Part shown: one piece after another, positions 52,057 through 60,279 of the stretch | Numbering within the stretch: position 1 is the first letter of the stretch | How the letters are laid out: each line of letters opens with the position of its first letter | Assembly (NCBI GenBank): GCA_963782885.1 | Contig: CAWALL010000018.1 | Span: forward strand, 1-64,000 | DNA length: 64,000 nucleotides | Direction of reading: 5' to 3' | Source of the DNA: DATAOG01 sp963782885 | Lineage (GTDB): Bacteria; Pseudomonadota; Alphaproteobacteria; Geminicoccales; Geminicoccaceae | Program-made: the position numbers and the translations under genes | Notes under the pieces: model-generated | What the model saw: only the letters and a program-made list of their open reading frames with translations | What the model was told of the DNA's origin: nothing | Databases searched by the model: none

Positions 52057-53063
52057 TCACGCCTTCAGTTCGCGTTTGAGCTCGTTCAGGAAGCGCCATT
52101 CGGTGCCTTTGGTGATGATCTCCTGCGGGGTCGACTTGATGATGCCGACCTCGTGCAGCCAGAGGGAGTAAAAGCGCATCGTGTCCTCGGCATCGTACTC
52201 ACGCCAGAGCTGATAGGGCAGCTCTTGGATCGTGTCGAGCGCATAGTCGTAGTGCTCGGTGAACCCGGCGTTGACCAGCTGGCGAGCGGCAGTCTGGGGC
52301 TCCGCGCTGCAGAACTCGGCGGCCTTGAAGGTCGCGCGCAGGAAGCGCTTGGTCGCGATCGGATGCGCGTTGACCCAGTTGCGGTTGCCGAAGATCATGC
52401 AGCAGAAATACTGCGACCACGGCTTGTCCGCGACCGTCTGCAAGATTACGCGCCCGATCTTGCGGGCGCGCAGCTCCTGCGGCTCCGGGGAAAGCCGAGA
52501 AAGGCGTCGGTCTCGCCGGCGGCGAACAGCTCCTTGGCGGTGCCGTCCGGCGGCACGACCCACTCGATGTCCTGCTTGGGGTCGAGGCCGACGTGCTTGG
52601 CCATGATCGAGAGGAAGAAGTACTCGCTCGAGGCGAAGGTCTGGATGCCGACCCGCCGCCCCTTGAGGTCGCCGATGTTCCGGATCGGCCCGTGCACGAA
52701 CAGCTCGTAGCAGCCGGCGTGCAGGCCGCTCACCGCTACGATCGGCAGGCCGGCGTCCACGGCGTAGATGACGGCCCCGCCGAAGCTCGAGCCGAAGTCG
52801 ACCTCGCCCTTCGCCATCATCTGCGGTGTGGCGAAGCCTCCGGGCGATTTCAGGTATTGGACATCGGTGAAGGCTTCGGCGTGCAGAAGCTCCTCGGCCA
52901 CGTCCAAGGGCGCGAAGCAGATCCCGGTCGTGGAGGCCAAGCGGATCGTGGTCGTCTCCGGCGGTCCCTCGGCGGCGAGCGATACGCTGGGACCGAGGAT
53001 ACCGGCGGCCGCAGCCAACGACGCGCTCGTCAGGAAATCGCGGCGATTTTCTCTGATCTGCAT
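52057..53063 (-). pseudogene. NrtA/SsuA-type ABC substrate-binding protein with one frameshift
   Basis: The 5' part begins MQIRENRRDFLTSASLAAAA, a twin-arginine signal, and continues RLASTTGICFAPLDVAEELL, GRRVGIQTFASSEYFFLSIM and AAGETDAFLGFP. After loss of one base in a C run (GGGG at 52487-52490 on the plus strand), the other frame goes on with PEPQELRARKIGRVILQTVA, WSQYFCCMIFGNRNWVNAHP and ends TEWRFLNELKRELKA. The joined protein has the normal size (about 335 residues) of this NMT1/NrtA-like family that binds sulfonates, nitrate or thiamine precursors. Short homopolymer makes an assembly error plausible. Confidence 0.85.
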
Positions 53064-53105
53064 ATAAGTCTCCTCTATTGAGCGCCGGCGCGAGGGGCGA
53101 TCTGC

Positions 53106-53180
53106 TCAGGCCTTCAACTGGCGTTTGATTCGTTCAGGAAGCGCCAGTCGGTGCGTTCGGCGAGGTCCGGCCATCGCCTG
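53106..53180 (-). pseudogene. 3' remnant of a paralogous substrate-binding protein gene
   Basis: Reading leftward, this stretch codes AERTDWRFLNE and, after a one-base gap, LKRQLKA-stop, nearly the same as the C-terminus (TEWRFLNELKRELKA) of the neighbouring binding protein at 52057. DNA similarity continues for about 55 bases. The rest of the gene is missing; an IS1595 element begins 50 bases further on. Confidence 0.7.
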
Positions 53181-53234
53181 GCCGTCGAGGTGCACCACGT
53201 CGGAGTCGCTGCCTGGGGAACAATTCCCACCAGC

Positions 53235-54227
53235 GGCTTATCCCTTTGCATCTGGCTGCCCCTACGGGTAGTATGATCGATGGTAGGAGGGCGTGGTGAT
53301 AGGTGATGTTCCGCGGTCGTTGCGTGAGTTCGAGGCGCGGTTTGCGGATGACGAGGCCTGCGCCCGCTGGTTGCTGGCGAAACGCTGGCCGGACGGCTTT
53401 CGCTGCCCCGCTTGTGGCCATGACCACGGCTGGGAGCTGGGGCGCGGCGTGGTGCTGATCGAATGCGCCCGGTGCCACCGCCAGACCTCGGCGACCGCGG
53501 GCACGGTGCTGCACCGTTCGCACCTGCCGCTCAAGACCTGGTTTCTCGCCGCCTGGCTGGTGGCGACCCACAGGAACGGCATCTCGGCGCGGCAGCTGTG
53601 GCTGCAGCTCGGCTTGGGCTCCTACAAGACCGCCTGGCTGCTGCTCGCCAAGCTGCGCCGGGCGATGGTCGACCCGGAGCGGTCGCCGCTTGGCGGCCTG
53701 GTCGAGGTCGACGAGACCAGCATCCCCTTGCGCACCAAGGACGACCCGATCACGCCCCAGTCCGGCCGCTCGGAGCAGGGCAAGCTCTTGATCGCCGGCG
53801 CGGTCGAGATCCATGGCAGGGGCCCGGGCCGGGCCCGCCTTGCGGTGATCCGGGATTATTCGGCCGCGACCCTCGGCGGCTTCGTCGGTGGCAACGTGGT
53901 CGCCGGCAGCACGGTGGTCAGCGACGGCTGGTCGGGCTACGCGCGCCTCAAGGCGGTCAAGCACGATCCTAAGGTGGTCGGGCCGATGGCGGCGCATGTG
54001 CTGCTGCCCTGGATCCACCGGGTGTTCGCCAACGCCAAACGCTGGGCGCTCGGCGTCTACCACGGGCTGCGGGCACCCCATCTGCAACGCTATCTCGACG
54101 AGTTCGTGTTCCGGTTCAACCGAAGGCGCACGCCCCAGGCCGCGTTCGCCTCGCTCCTCGGCCTCGCCGCCCAGCGCGACCATGCCTCCTACCACATGTT
54201 GATCCACCAGACTTAAAGGGATAAGCC
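53235..54227. mobile_element. IS1595-family insertion sequence
   Basis: About 993 bases with one transposase gene. Inverted ends: GGCTTATCCCTTTGCATCTG at 53235 and, read from the right end at 54227 on the other strand, GGCTTATCCCTTTAAGTCTG. ATTCCCACCA occurs just outside both ends (53223-53232 and 54228-54237), consistent with target duplication, though two bases (GC) separate the left copy from the inverted repeat. Confidence 0.88.
53293..54216 (+). CDS. IS1595 family transposase
   Basis: A 307-residue transposase. The N-terminal zinc ribbon is FRCPACGHDHGWELG followed by IECARCHRQTSATAGTVLH; the DDE-like core has GGLVEVDETSIPLRTKDDP (first Asp), VVSDGWSGYARLKAVKHD (second Asp) and RVFANAKRWALGVYHGL, where IS1595 members carry N/H in place of the last acid (the DDNK/DDEN type), with the ending LDEFVFRFNRRRTPQAAFAS. 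Complete. GTG start. Confidence 0.95.
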   Translation: MVIGDVPRSLREFEARFADDEACARWLLAKRWPDGFRCPACGHDHGWELGRGVVLIECARCHRQTSATAGTVLHRSHLPLKTWFLAAWLVATHRNGISARQLWLQLGLGSYKTAWLLLAKLRRAMVDPERSPLGGLVEVDETSIPLRTKDDPITPQSGRSEQGKLLIAGAVEIHGRGPGRARLAVIRDYSAATLGGFVGGNVVAGSTVVSDGWSGYARLKAVKHDPKVVGPMAAHVLLPWIHRVFANAKRWALGVYHGLRAPHLQRYLDEFVFRFNRRRTPQAAFASLLGLAAQRDHASYHMLIHQT

Positions 54228-54407
54228 ATTCCCACCATTAGACACCAGCTTAGACGGGCAACATAACCTGACGGTGTCCGCAGAATTAAACTGTCGTAAT
54301 TTCTGGCTACCATATCAACGCGAGAGCGCCGGCCGTTGATTAGACAGCCATTTGCATGGAATTTTCGGCGACCTCGCCTCGCACGCGGACGGATCTGACC
54401 GAATAGA

Positions 54408-55331
54408 TCATTCGGCGGCCAGACGGGGGTGCGGCTCGGCGGTCGCGGCGGCGACCTCCTCGAGCAGCCAAGCGCGGAAGGCCTGGATTTTGGGCTGGTC
54501 CGCGCGCAGTTCGGGAACCACGAAGTAGTACGCGCACTCGTTCGGCAGCTCGAGGTCGAAGGGGTGGACGAGCAGGCCGGCGGCCAGCGCCTCGTCGGCG
54601 AGCGGGCCGCGGCTGATCGCGACCCCGGTGCCGCTGATCGCGGCCTGCAGCGTAAGCGGCATCGATTCGAACTTGAGGCCACGCTGCGGGTCGATGCCGT
54701 TCACGCCGGCGGCGCGCAGCCAGAGCCGCCAGTCGTCCATGTCGTCGAGCGCGTGCAGCAGCGTGTGGCGGGCGAGATCGGCCGGCTCTCTGAGCGGCTC
54801 GGGGCCCTCGAGCAGGCGCGGGCTGCAGACCGGGGCCAGCGTGGCGCCGAACAGGCGCTCCGTCAGCAGGCCCGGCCAGGCGCCGAAGCCGTAGCGGATG
54901 CCGCAGTCGACGCCCTCGCGCGCGAAGTCGATCAGGCGCGGGGTCGCCATCAGGCGGATCTCGAACTCCGGCCGCAGCGCCTGGAAGCGGCCGAGCCGGC
55001 TGGCGAGCCAGTTGGCCGCGATCGAGGGCGTGCTGCTGATCGTGAGCGTGCCGCCGCAGCAGCGCTCGCGCACCCGCTCGACGCCAGCGGCCAGCTCGTC
55101 GAAGGCGCGGCGCACCGAGGGCACCAGCAGCTGGCCCTCGTCGGTCAGCAGCAGGCAGCGGTTGAGCCGTCGGAACAGGCGGACGCCGAGGTCGGCCTCG
55201 AGCGCCTTGATCTGATGGCTGACCGCGGCCTGGGTCACGTGCAGCTCGTCGGCGGCGCGGGTGAAGCTCAGGTGGCGCGCCGCGGCCTCGAAGGTGCGCA
55301 GCGCCGAGAGCGGCGGCAGACGTTCTGCCAT
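54408..55331 (-). CDS. LysR family transcriptional regulator (GcvA-like)
   Basis: A 307-residue regulator. The winged helix is LPPLSALRTFEAAARHLSFT, RAADELHVTQAAVSHQIKAL and EADLGVRLFRRLNRCLLLTD; then the ligand-binding part: LTISSTPSIAANWLASRLGR and GVDCGIRYGFGAWPGLLTER. PPLSALRTFEAAARH and the SIAANWL core mark the GcvA subgroup. Divergent from the DUF1127 gene cluster with 137 bases between, so it may regulate it. Confidence 0.93.
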   Translation of the reverse strand: MAERLPPLSALRTFEAAARHLSFTRAADELHVTQAAVSHQIKALEADLGVRLFRRLNRCLLLTDEGQLLVPSVRRAFDELAAGVERVRERCCGGTLTISSTPSIAANWLASRLGRFQALRPEFEIRLMATPRLIDFAREGVDCGIRYGFGAWPGLLTERLFGATLAPVCSPRLLEGPEPLREPADLARHTLLHALDDMDDWRLWLRAAGVNGIDPQRGLKFESMPLTLQAAISGTGVAISRGPLADEALAAGLLVHPFDLELPNECAYYFVVPELRADQPKIQAFRAWLLEEVAAATAEPHPRLAAE

Positions 55332-55468
55332 GGCCTCCTCGCATGAGCCAATCTAATCCCAAACATGAATAACAATCGTTTGTCGTCAAGTCTTCTCTGT
55401 CCCACATAGCTCCCAGAACTTATCCGAAACCAGGTCCGGATGCCGGGCCTCGACCGGTGGAGGAGAAC

Positions 55469-55834
55469 ATGAGCCAGGTTAATCGATTGGTGGGTTTCGA
55501 AGGGCTGATCCCGGCGCTCGCCGCCCGGACCGTGCCCGCGCAGGAACAAGCAAGCCGGTGGCCGGCGCGCCGGACGCCGGTCGGTGCCGGGCTCGGCCGT
55601 CGGCTACGCGCGCTGCGGCACGCGTTCGAGCGCCGGCGCGAACGGGCGCGCAGGCACCAGGAGCTCGCGCGACTCGACGAGCGGCTGCTACGCGACGTCG
55701 GCCTGAGTCGCGCCGACCTCGGGGTCGAGCTCGAGCCGCCCTTCCTCGGCCTCGGCGAGCCGTTGACGGGCGCACACGGCGAACGCCGCCGCGCCACCCT
55801 CGTCGAGGCCAGAGTCGGCCTCTGGCACCTTTGA
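55469..55834 (+). CDS. DUF1127 domain protein
   Basis: A 121-residue protein whose middle part reads RRRERARRHQELARLDERLL followed by RDVGLSRADLGVELEPPFL, the DUF1127 pattern (arginine-rich helix, L-x-R/D-L-x-D-R-x-LxDxG-(L/I)-(S/T)-R). N- and C-terminal tails are low in recognisable content. DUF1127 proteins are small, basic, and in some alphaproteobacteria linked to RNA and phosphate metabolism. ATG at 55469 (MSQVNRLVGFEG) after ggaggagaac. Confidence 0.82.
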   Translation: MSQVNRLVGFEGLIPALAARTVPAQEQASRWPARRTPVGAGLGRRLRALRHAFERRRERARRHQELARLDERLLRDVGLSRADLGVELEPPFLGLGEPLTGAHGERRRATLVEARVGLWHL

Positions 55835-55930
55835 GTTCTCAGGATCGCGGCCGGACGCAAGCGCTGCCGCGGGCGAAGGTGGGCATTGCCGCCGACGCCA
55901 GACGGAATGCTTCAGATGGAGTGTGGAGCA

Positions 55931-56209
55931 ATGACCAGGACAGACGTCCATTCGGGTTCCGGTAGCCTGTTGTCGGCCTTCGCGGGCTTGGCCTCGCCAG
56001 TCCGCGCGGGCCTGGGTCAGCCCCGGCACGCGGCCGCGCCGGGCGCGCGGCACGGGCTCGCGGGTGCGATCAATGTGCTGCTCGCCTGGTCCGAGCGTGC
56101 GCGGCAGCGGCGTGAGCTGCTGCAGTTCGACGATCACCTGCTGCGCGATATCGGTCTGACCCGGGCCGAAGCGATCATGGAGGCCGAGAAGCCGTTCTGG
56201 CGCGCCTGA
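55931..56209 (+). CDS. DUF1127 domain protein, second copy
   Basis: A 92-residue protein ending WSERARQRRELLQFDDHLLR and RDIGLTRAEAIMEAEKPFWR, a full C-terminal DUF1127 domain. The first half (about residues 1-50) is alanine/glycine/serine-rich and unlike the first copy. GGAG lies 5 bases before the ATG at 55931. Second of three small genes in line. Confidence 0.85.
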   Translation: MTRTDVHSGSGSLLSAFAGLASPVRAGLGQPRHAAAPGARHGLAGAINVLLAWSERARQRRELLQFDDHLLRDIGLTRAEAIMEAEKPFWRA

Positions 56210-56239
56210 TCGGTGCCGGCGGCTGACGGGGAGATCACC

Positions 56240-56503
56240 ATGGCCAACCGTCTCGAGCATGAGTTTCCGAGCTTCCGCTGGCAGGCCGTGCCGCAGGGCG
56301 TCGATCGCGAGCTCGTCCGGCGATCGATCGAGCGCGGCCGGCAGCTGCGGAGCGAAGCGATCCGGCGGACTGGCCGGGCCGCCTTCGGCGGGCTGCGCTC
56401 GGGCCTCGCAAGAGCGATCGCGCTCGTGCGCTGCACGACGCTCAGCCTCGCCGGCCGGCCGGCGGCTGCCGACTGCTGGCGCGGCCACCCCGGCAGCGCT
56501 TGA
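56240..56503 (+). CDS. Small basic protein following the DUF1127 genes
   Basis: An 87-residue frame beginning MANRLEHEFPSFRWQAVPQG after a ggggag site. The middle (DRELVRRSIERGRQLRSEAI, RRTGRAAFGG) is an arginine-rich helix of the type found in small proteins coded next to DUF1127 genes. No known domain. Ends shortly before the DinB gene. Confidence 0.6.
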   Translation: MANRLEHEFPSFRWQAVPQGVDRELVRRSIERGRQLRSEAIRRTGRAAFGGLRSGLARAIALVRCTTLSLAGRPAAADCWRGHPGSA

Positions 56504-56562
56504 CCGCCGGGCGGGACTGCTCTTTGCTTGGCGCACAGTCCGGTCGAAGGGTCGCACCACCG

Positions 56563-57072
56563 ATGATGCTCGCGCATCTGCGCCGGATGGCGCGTTACAA
56601 TCAGTGGGCCAACCAACGCCTGTACGCGGCCTGTGCGGAGCTCCCGGCTGCGGAGTACCACAAGCCGCGCCCGGCGTTCTTCGGCTCGATCCACGGCACG
56701 CTCAATCATCTGCTCGTCGGCGACCGCGTCTGGCTTGCCCGGGTCGAGGGCCAGCCAACTCCCAAGGTTCGGCTCGACGATCAGCCCTACGCCACCCTGG
56801 AGGCGCTCGAGGTCGAGCGCGCCGCCGAGGATGCGCGCATGATCCGGCTGGTCGACGGCTACCGCCAGGACGAGCTCGCCCGGGCGCTCCGCTACAGCTT
56901 GATCACCCGGCCGGAGGCGGCGGAGACCCCGCTCCACATCTGCTGGCTGCACTTGTTCAATCACCAGACCCACCACCGCGGTCAGGTCCACGACCAGCTA
57001 TCGCAGACCGACGTCCCGCCACCGCCGCTCGATCTCATCTATTACCTGCGCCGGGCCGGCGAGCAGCAATGA
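56563..57072 (+). CDS. DinB family protein
   Basis: A 169-residue four-helix-bundle protein. RRMARYNQWANQRLYAACAE starts the first helix; the three metal His are in GSIHGTLNHLLVGDRVWLAR (His in helix 2) and HLFNHQTHHRGQVHDQLSQ (two His in helix 4). DinB/YfiT proteins are metal-dependent and often act as thiol transferases (bacillithiol/mycothiol) or related enzymes; the thiol here is unknown. ATG at 56563 (or 56566) chosen. Confidence 0.9.
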   Translation: MMLAHLRRMARYNQWANQRLYAACAELPAAEYHKPRPAFFGSIHGTLNHLLVGDRVWLARVEGQPTPKVRLDDQPYATLEALEVERAAEDARMIRLVDGYRQDELARALRYSLITRPEAAETPLHICWLHLFNHQTHHRGQVHDQLSQTDVPPPPLDLIYYLRRAGEQQ

Positions 57073-57085
57073 CGGGCGCGCGCCG

Positions 57086-57580
57086 GTGAGCGTCTGCCTG
57101 CTGTCCGATGTCCAGCTGGACGAGGCGCGGACGGCCGCGGAGATCGACCAGGCGCGGCGTCTGTTCCGTGCCTACGCCCAATGGCTCGAGGTCGACCTCT
57201 GCTTTCAGGGGTTCGAGCACGAGGTGGCCTCGTTGCCCGGCCGCTACGCGCCGCCGGCGGGCCGGCTGCTGCTCGCGAAGGCGGCCGGCGAGGTGGTCGG
57301 CTGCGCCGGCCTGCGCCCGCTCGAGCCCGGGATCTGCGAGATGAAGCGGCTCTGGGTCGAGCCGGGCTTCGGCGGCCGCGGCCTCGGACGCGCGCTCGCG
57401 GAAGCGATCATCGAAGCGGCGCGCGCGATCGGCTATGCGAGGATGCGGCTCGATACCTTCCCGGCGCGGATGGCGGCTGCCCAGCATCTGTATCAGTCGC
57501 TCGGCTTTCGCGAGATCCCGCCCTACTACCACAACCCGTTCGAGGGCGTGGTCATGCTCGAGCTCGAACTGACGCGCTGA
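57086..57580 (+). CDS. GNAT family N-acetyltransferase
   Basis: A 164-residue acetyltransferase. The acetyl-CoA loop is CEMKRLWVEPGFGGRGLGRA (V-x-x-x-x-R/Q-G-x-G-x-(G/A)), preceded by GEVVGCAGLRPLEPG and followed by MRLDTFPARMAAAQHLYQSL and GFREIPPYYHNPFEGVVML. The last motif Y-x-(N)-P is found in the YitI/PaiA-like group. Substrate unknown. 13 bases after DinB. Confidence 0.9.
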   Translation: MSVCLLSDVQLDEARTAAEIDQARRLFRAYAQWLEVDLCFQGFEHEVASLPGRYAPPAGRLLLAKAAGEVVGCAGLRPLEPGICEMKRLWVEPGFGGRGLGRALAEAIIEAARAIGYARMRLDTFPARMAAAQHLYQSLGFREIPPYYHNPFEGVVMLELELTR

Positions 57581-57585
57581 CGGGG

Positions 57586-58047
57586 TCACGGCATCCCGAG
57601 CAGCGGCCGCAGTTCGTCGGGCAGAGCGTCGCCCTTCAGCGGATTGCGCACCGTAATGTCGTCGAGCGTGGCGCCATCGCCCATATCTTCGCTCAGAACG
57701 ATCGTGCAACCCGCCTCGCCTGCGGTCGCGAGGAGCAGAGCGTCCCAGAGTCCGAAGCGCCCCGCCGCGAAGGCGTCCAAGGCCGTGCCGAGAGCCGCCG
57801 TACTGCCGGCAACCACGGGAAACAGCCGCATCCAGCCCTGTGCCTGCGCGATGGTGTCCGTTCTGGACAGCATTCGCCGCCGGGTTGCCGCGCTGACGAA
57901 TTCGGCCAGCGACTGGGCGGTCAGGACGCAGTCGTGCTCGACCGAGCGGTCGACGATGTCGAGTGCCCGCAGATGCTTGTCGCCTTCGTGCCGATCGACC
58001 GCGTAGACCAGGATGTTGGTGTCGATCGAGTAGCGTTCAGCGCTCAT
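57586..58047 (-). CDS. PIN domain toxin (VapC-like)
   Basis: A 153-residue PIN protein: ERYSIDTNILVYAVDRHEGD (first Asp), CVLTAQSLAEFVSAATRR (Glu), FGLWDALLLATAGEAGCTIV (third Asp) and LSEDMGDGATLDDI (fourth Asp). These form the RNase site. ATG at 58047 (MSAERYSIDT); upstream antitoxin overlaps by 11 bases. Ends 5 bases from the convergent GNAT gene. Confidence 0.9.
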   Translation of the reverse strand: MSAERYSIDTNILVYAVDRHEGDKHLRALDIVDRSVEHDCVLTAQSLAEFVSAATRRRMLSRTDTIAQAQGWMRLFPVVAGSTAALGTALDAFAAGRFGLWDALLLATAGEAGCTIVLSEDMGDGATLDDITVRNPLKGDALPDELRPLLGMP

Positions 58048-58294
58048 GCAGCGCATCGCGGTCGAAGGGTTTGGTGCGCTCGCCGAGATCAATCCCGCGA
58101 CGCATACGCTCGAGCAATTGTTGCCGGATTTCCTGCTGCTCGGGCGTCAGCACGCGCTTGCCGGGCTCGACCGGGACTAGGCGTGCCACCGGCTTGCCGC
58201 GGCGGGTAATGACAAAGGTATCGCCCGCTTCGACCGCACGAACGTAACGGGCGAACTGCTGGTTGGCCTCGCGCAGAGCGACTTCTTTGTCCAT
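58037..58294 (-). CDS. Phd/YefM-type antitoxin
   Basis: An 85-residue protein: MDKEVALREANQQFARYVRA then VEAGDTFVITRRGKPVARLV, the DNA-binding dimer fold of Phd/YefM. The tail RQQLLERMRRGIDLGERTKP is the toxin-binding half. Works with the overlapping PIN gene. Likely autoregulated; AT-rich repeats (tagcacggaatgtagcacgtag) lie just upstream of its start. Confidence 0.9.
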   Translation of the reverse strand: MDKEVALREANQQFARYVRAVEAGDTFVITRRGKPVARLVPVEPGKRVLTPEQQEIRQQLLERMRRGIDLGERTKPFDRDALHER

Positions 58295-58351
58295 GGCATG
58301 GCTCCGATTTGTAGCACGGAATGTAGCACGTAGCCGTGGCGGCGCAAGCGC

Positions 58352-59731
58352 TCAGCGGAAAATGACGCCCGGCAGCCAGGTCGCGAGCGCCGGGAAGAGC
58401 GCAAGCAGGGCGAGGCCGAGGAGCTGGATGAGCACGAACGGGATGATGCCGCGGTAGATGTCGAGGGTGGTGACCGACGGCGGCGCCACGCCGCGCAGGT
58501 AAAAGAGGGCAAAGCCGAACGGCGGCGTGAGGAAACTGGTCTGCAGGTTGACCGCCATCATGACGCCGAGCCAGACCGGGTCGAAATCCATGGTCAGCAG
58601 CACCGGCCCGACGATCGGCACGACCACGAACACGATCTCGATGAAGTCGAGGAAGAAGCCGAGCCCGAACATCACCGCCATGACCGCGAGCATGGCCCCG
58701 AACGACCCGCCCGGCAGCCCGCGGAGCGCGTCCTCGACCATCCGATCGCCGCCGAGGCCGCGGAACACCAGGGAAAAGACCGACGCGCCGAGCAGGATCA
58801 GGAACACCATCGAGGTGATCTGGGTGGTCCGGCGCATGACGTCCCGCAGCACGTCCAGGTTGAGCCGGCCGCGCAGCCCGGCCAGCAGCATGGCGCCGAG
58901 CGCGCCGACCGCTGCCGATTCGGTCGGCGTCGCAATGCCGAACAGGATCGAGCCGAGCACCGCCAGGATCAGCAACGCGGGCGGCAGCAGGGCGACCACG
59001 ATCCGGCGCGGCAGACCCTGCGGGCGCTCGCCCGCCGCGACCAGCGCCGGGCTCGCTTCCGGACGCAGGATGGCGAAGACGATCTGCCAGAGCAGGTAGA
59101 GGCCGACCAGCAGGAGCCCGGGCAGCAGGGCACCCGCGAACAGGTCGACCACCGAGACCGGCTCGGGCGCAAAGTTGCCGAGCGCCAGCTGCGCCTCGGT
59201 GTTGGCGCCCTGCAGGATGTCGCCCAGGATCACGAGCACGATCGAGGGCGGGATGATCTGGCCGAGCGTGCCCGCGGCGCAGATCGTGCCGCAGGCGAGC
59301 TTCGGGTCGTAGCCGGCTTTCAGCATGGTCGGCAGCGACAGAAGGCCCATCGTGACCACGGTCGCGCCGACGATGCCGGTCGAGGCCGCGAGCAGCATGC
59401 CGACGATGGTGACCGACAGGCCGAGGCCGCCGCGCAGCCGGCCGAACATCAGGCCCATGGTCTCGAGCAGCTGCTCCGAGAGCCTCGAGCGCTCGAGCAT
59501 CACCCCCATGAAGATGAACAGCGGCACGGCGACCAGCACCTCGTTGACCATGACCCCGAACCAGCGGGACGGCAGACCGGCCAGCAGGCGCAGATCGAAG
59601 GCGCCGAGGGCGTCGCCGAGCAGCGCGAAGGCGAACGCGGTGCCCGCGAGCGAGAACGCGACCGGAAAGCCGAGCAGCAGCACGCCGCAGGTGGTCGCGA
59701 ACAGGCCGAGGCTCAGGAGGTCGCCCGGCAC
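58352..59731 (-). CDS. TRAP transporter large permease (DctM)
   Basis: A 459-residue membrane protein with about twelve helices. VPLFIFMGVMLERSRLSEQL and MGLMFGRLRGGLGLSVTIVG near the start, ASTGIVGATVVTMGLLSLPT and CGTICAAGTLGQIIPPSIVL in the middle. It belongs to the mannitol/chloroaromatic (dehydrating C4-type YiaN/SiaM) subfamily of DctM permeases. Coded with a small permease but without a binding protein in this window. Confidence 0.94.
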   Translation of the reverse strand: MPGDLLSLGLFATTCGVLLLGFPVAFSLAGTAFAFALLGDALGAFDLRLLAGLPSRWFGVMVNEVLVAVPLFIFMGVMLERSRLSEQLLETMGLMFGRLRGGLGLSVTIVGMLLAASTGIVGATVVTMGLLSLPTMLKAGYDPKLACGTICAAGTLGQIIPPSIVLVILGDILQGANTEAQLALGNFAPEPVSVVDLFAGALLPGLLLVGLYLLWQIVFAILRPEASPALVAAGERPQGLPRRIVVALLPPALLILAVLGSILFGIATPTESAAVGALGAMLLAGLRGRLNLDVLRDVMRRTTQITSMVFLILLGASVFSLVFRGLGGDRMVEDALRGLPGGSFGAMLAVMAVMFGLGFFLDFIEIVFVVVPIVGPVLLTMDFDPVWLGVMMAVNLQTSFLTPPFGFALFYLRGVAPPSVTTLDIYRGIIPFVLIQLLGLALLALFPALATWLPGVIFR

Positions 59732-59733
59732 GA

Positions 59734-60279
59734 TCAGACCGCCGCCTGGTCCTCAGGCGCGGGCGCGAACTCGAGGTGGCCCCTCAGCACCAGGACGCTG
59801 CGGCCGGCGAGCGCCAGGCCCTGGAGGAGGATCAGGCCGCAGAACACGAGGAGCACGGTCTTGAGCAGGAACAGCCCGGGCAGGCCGCCCGCCTCCCGCG
59901 AGGCCTCGAGCCCGAGCCAGGACTGGCGCACGTAGGGAAAGCTCACGACCGCCGCGAACCCGACCACCGGCGCCAGCAGGAGCAGCGAGCCCAAAAGATC
60001 GACCCAGGCTTTGAAGCGCGCGCCGGCCGGCCGGTAGAAGATGTCGACCCGGACGTGGGCGTCGTGGCGGAGCGTGTAGCCGGCAGCGAGCATGAACAGG
60101 ACGCCGTGCAGCCAGACGTAGGATTCCTGCAGCCATACCCGGCCCCAGGCGAAGCCGTAGCGGGCGACGACCACGAAGCCGGCGATCAGGACCATGGCGA
60201 GCGAGAGCCAGGCGACCGCGCGCCCGATCGCCTCGTTGAGCCGGTCGATCCGGCGCACCAGCACCGCCACCACGTCCAT
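59734..60279 (-). CDS. TRAP transporter small permease (DctQ)
   Basis: A 181-residue protein with four helices: WLSLAMVLIAGFVVVARYGF, YVWLHGVLFMLAAGYTL, WVDLLGSLLLLAPVVGFAAV and LKTVLLVFCGLILLQGLALA. RHDAHVRVDIFYRPAGARFK is a conserved DctQ loop. ATG at 60279 (MDVVAVLVRRIDRLNEAIG). Its stop lies three bases before the DctM start, so they form one unit. Confidence 0.92.
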   Translation of the reverse strand: MDVVAVLVRRIDRLNEAIGRAVAWLSLAMVLIAGFVVVARYGFAWGRVWLQESYVWLHGVLFMLAAGYTLRHDAHVRVDIFYRPAGARFKAWVDLLGSLLLLAPVVGFAAVVSFPYVRQSWLGLEASREAGGLPGLFLLKTVLLVFCGLILLQGLALAGRSVLVLRGHLEFAPAPEDQAAV

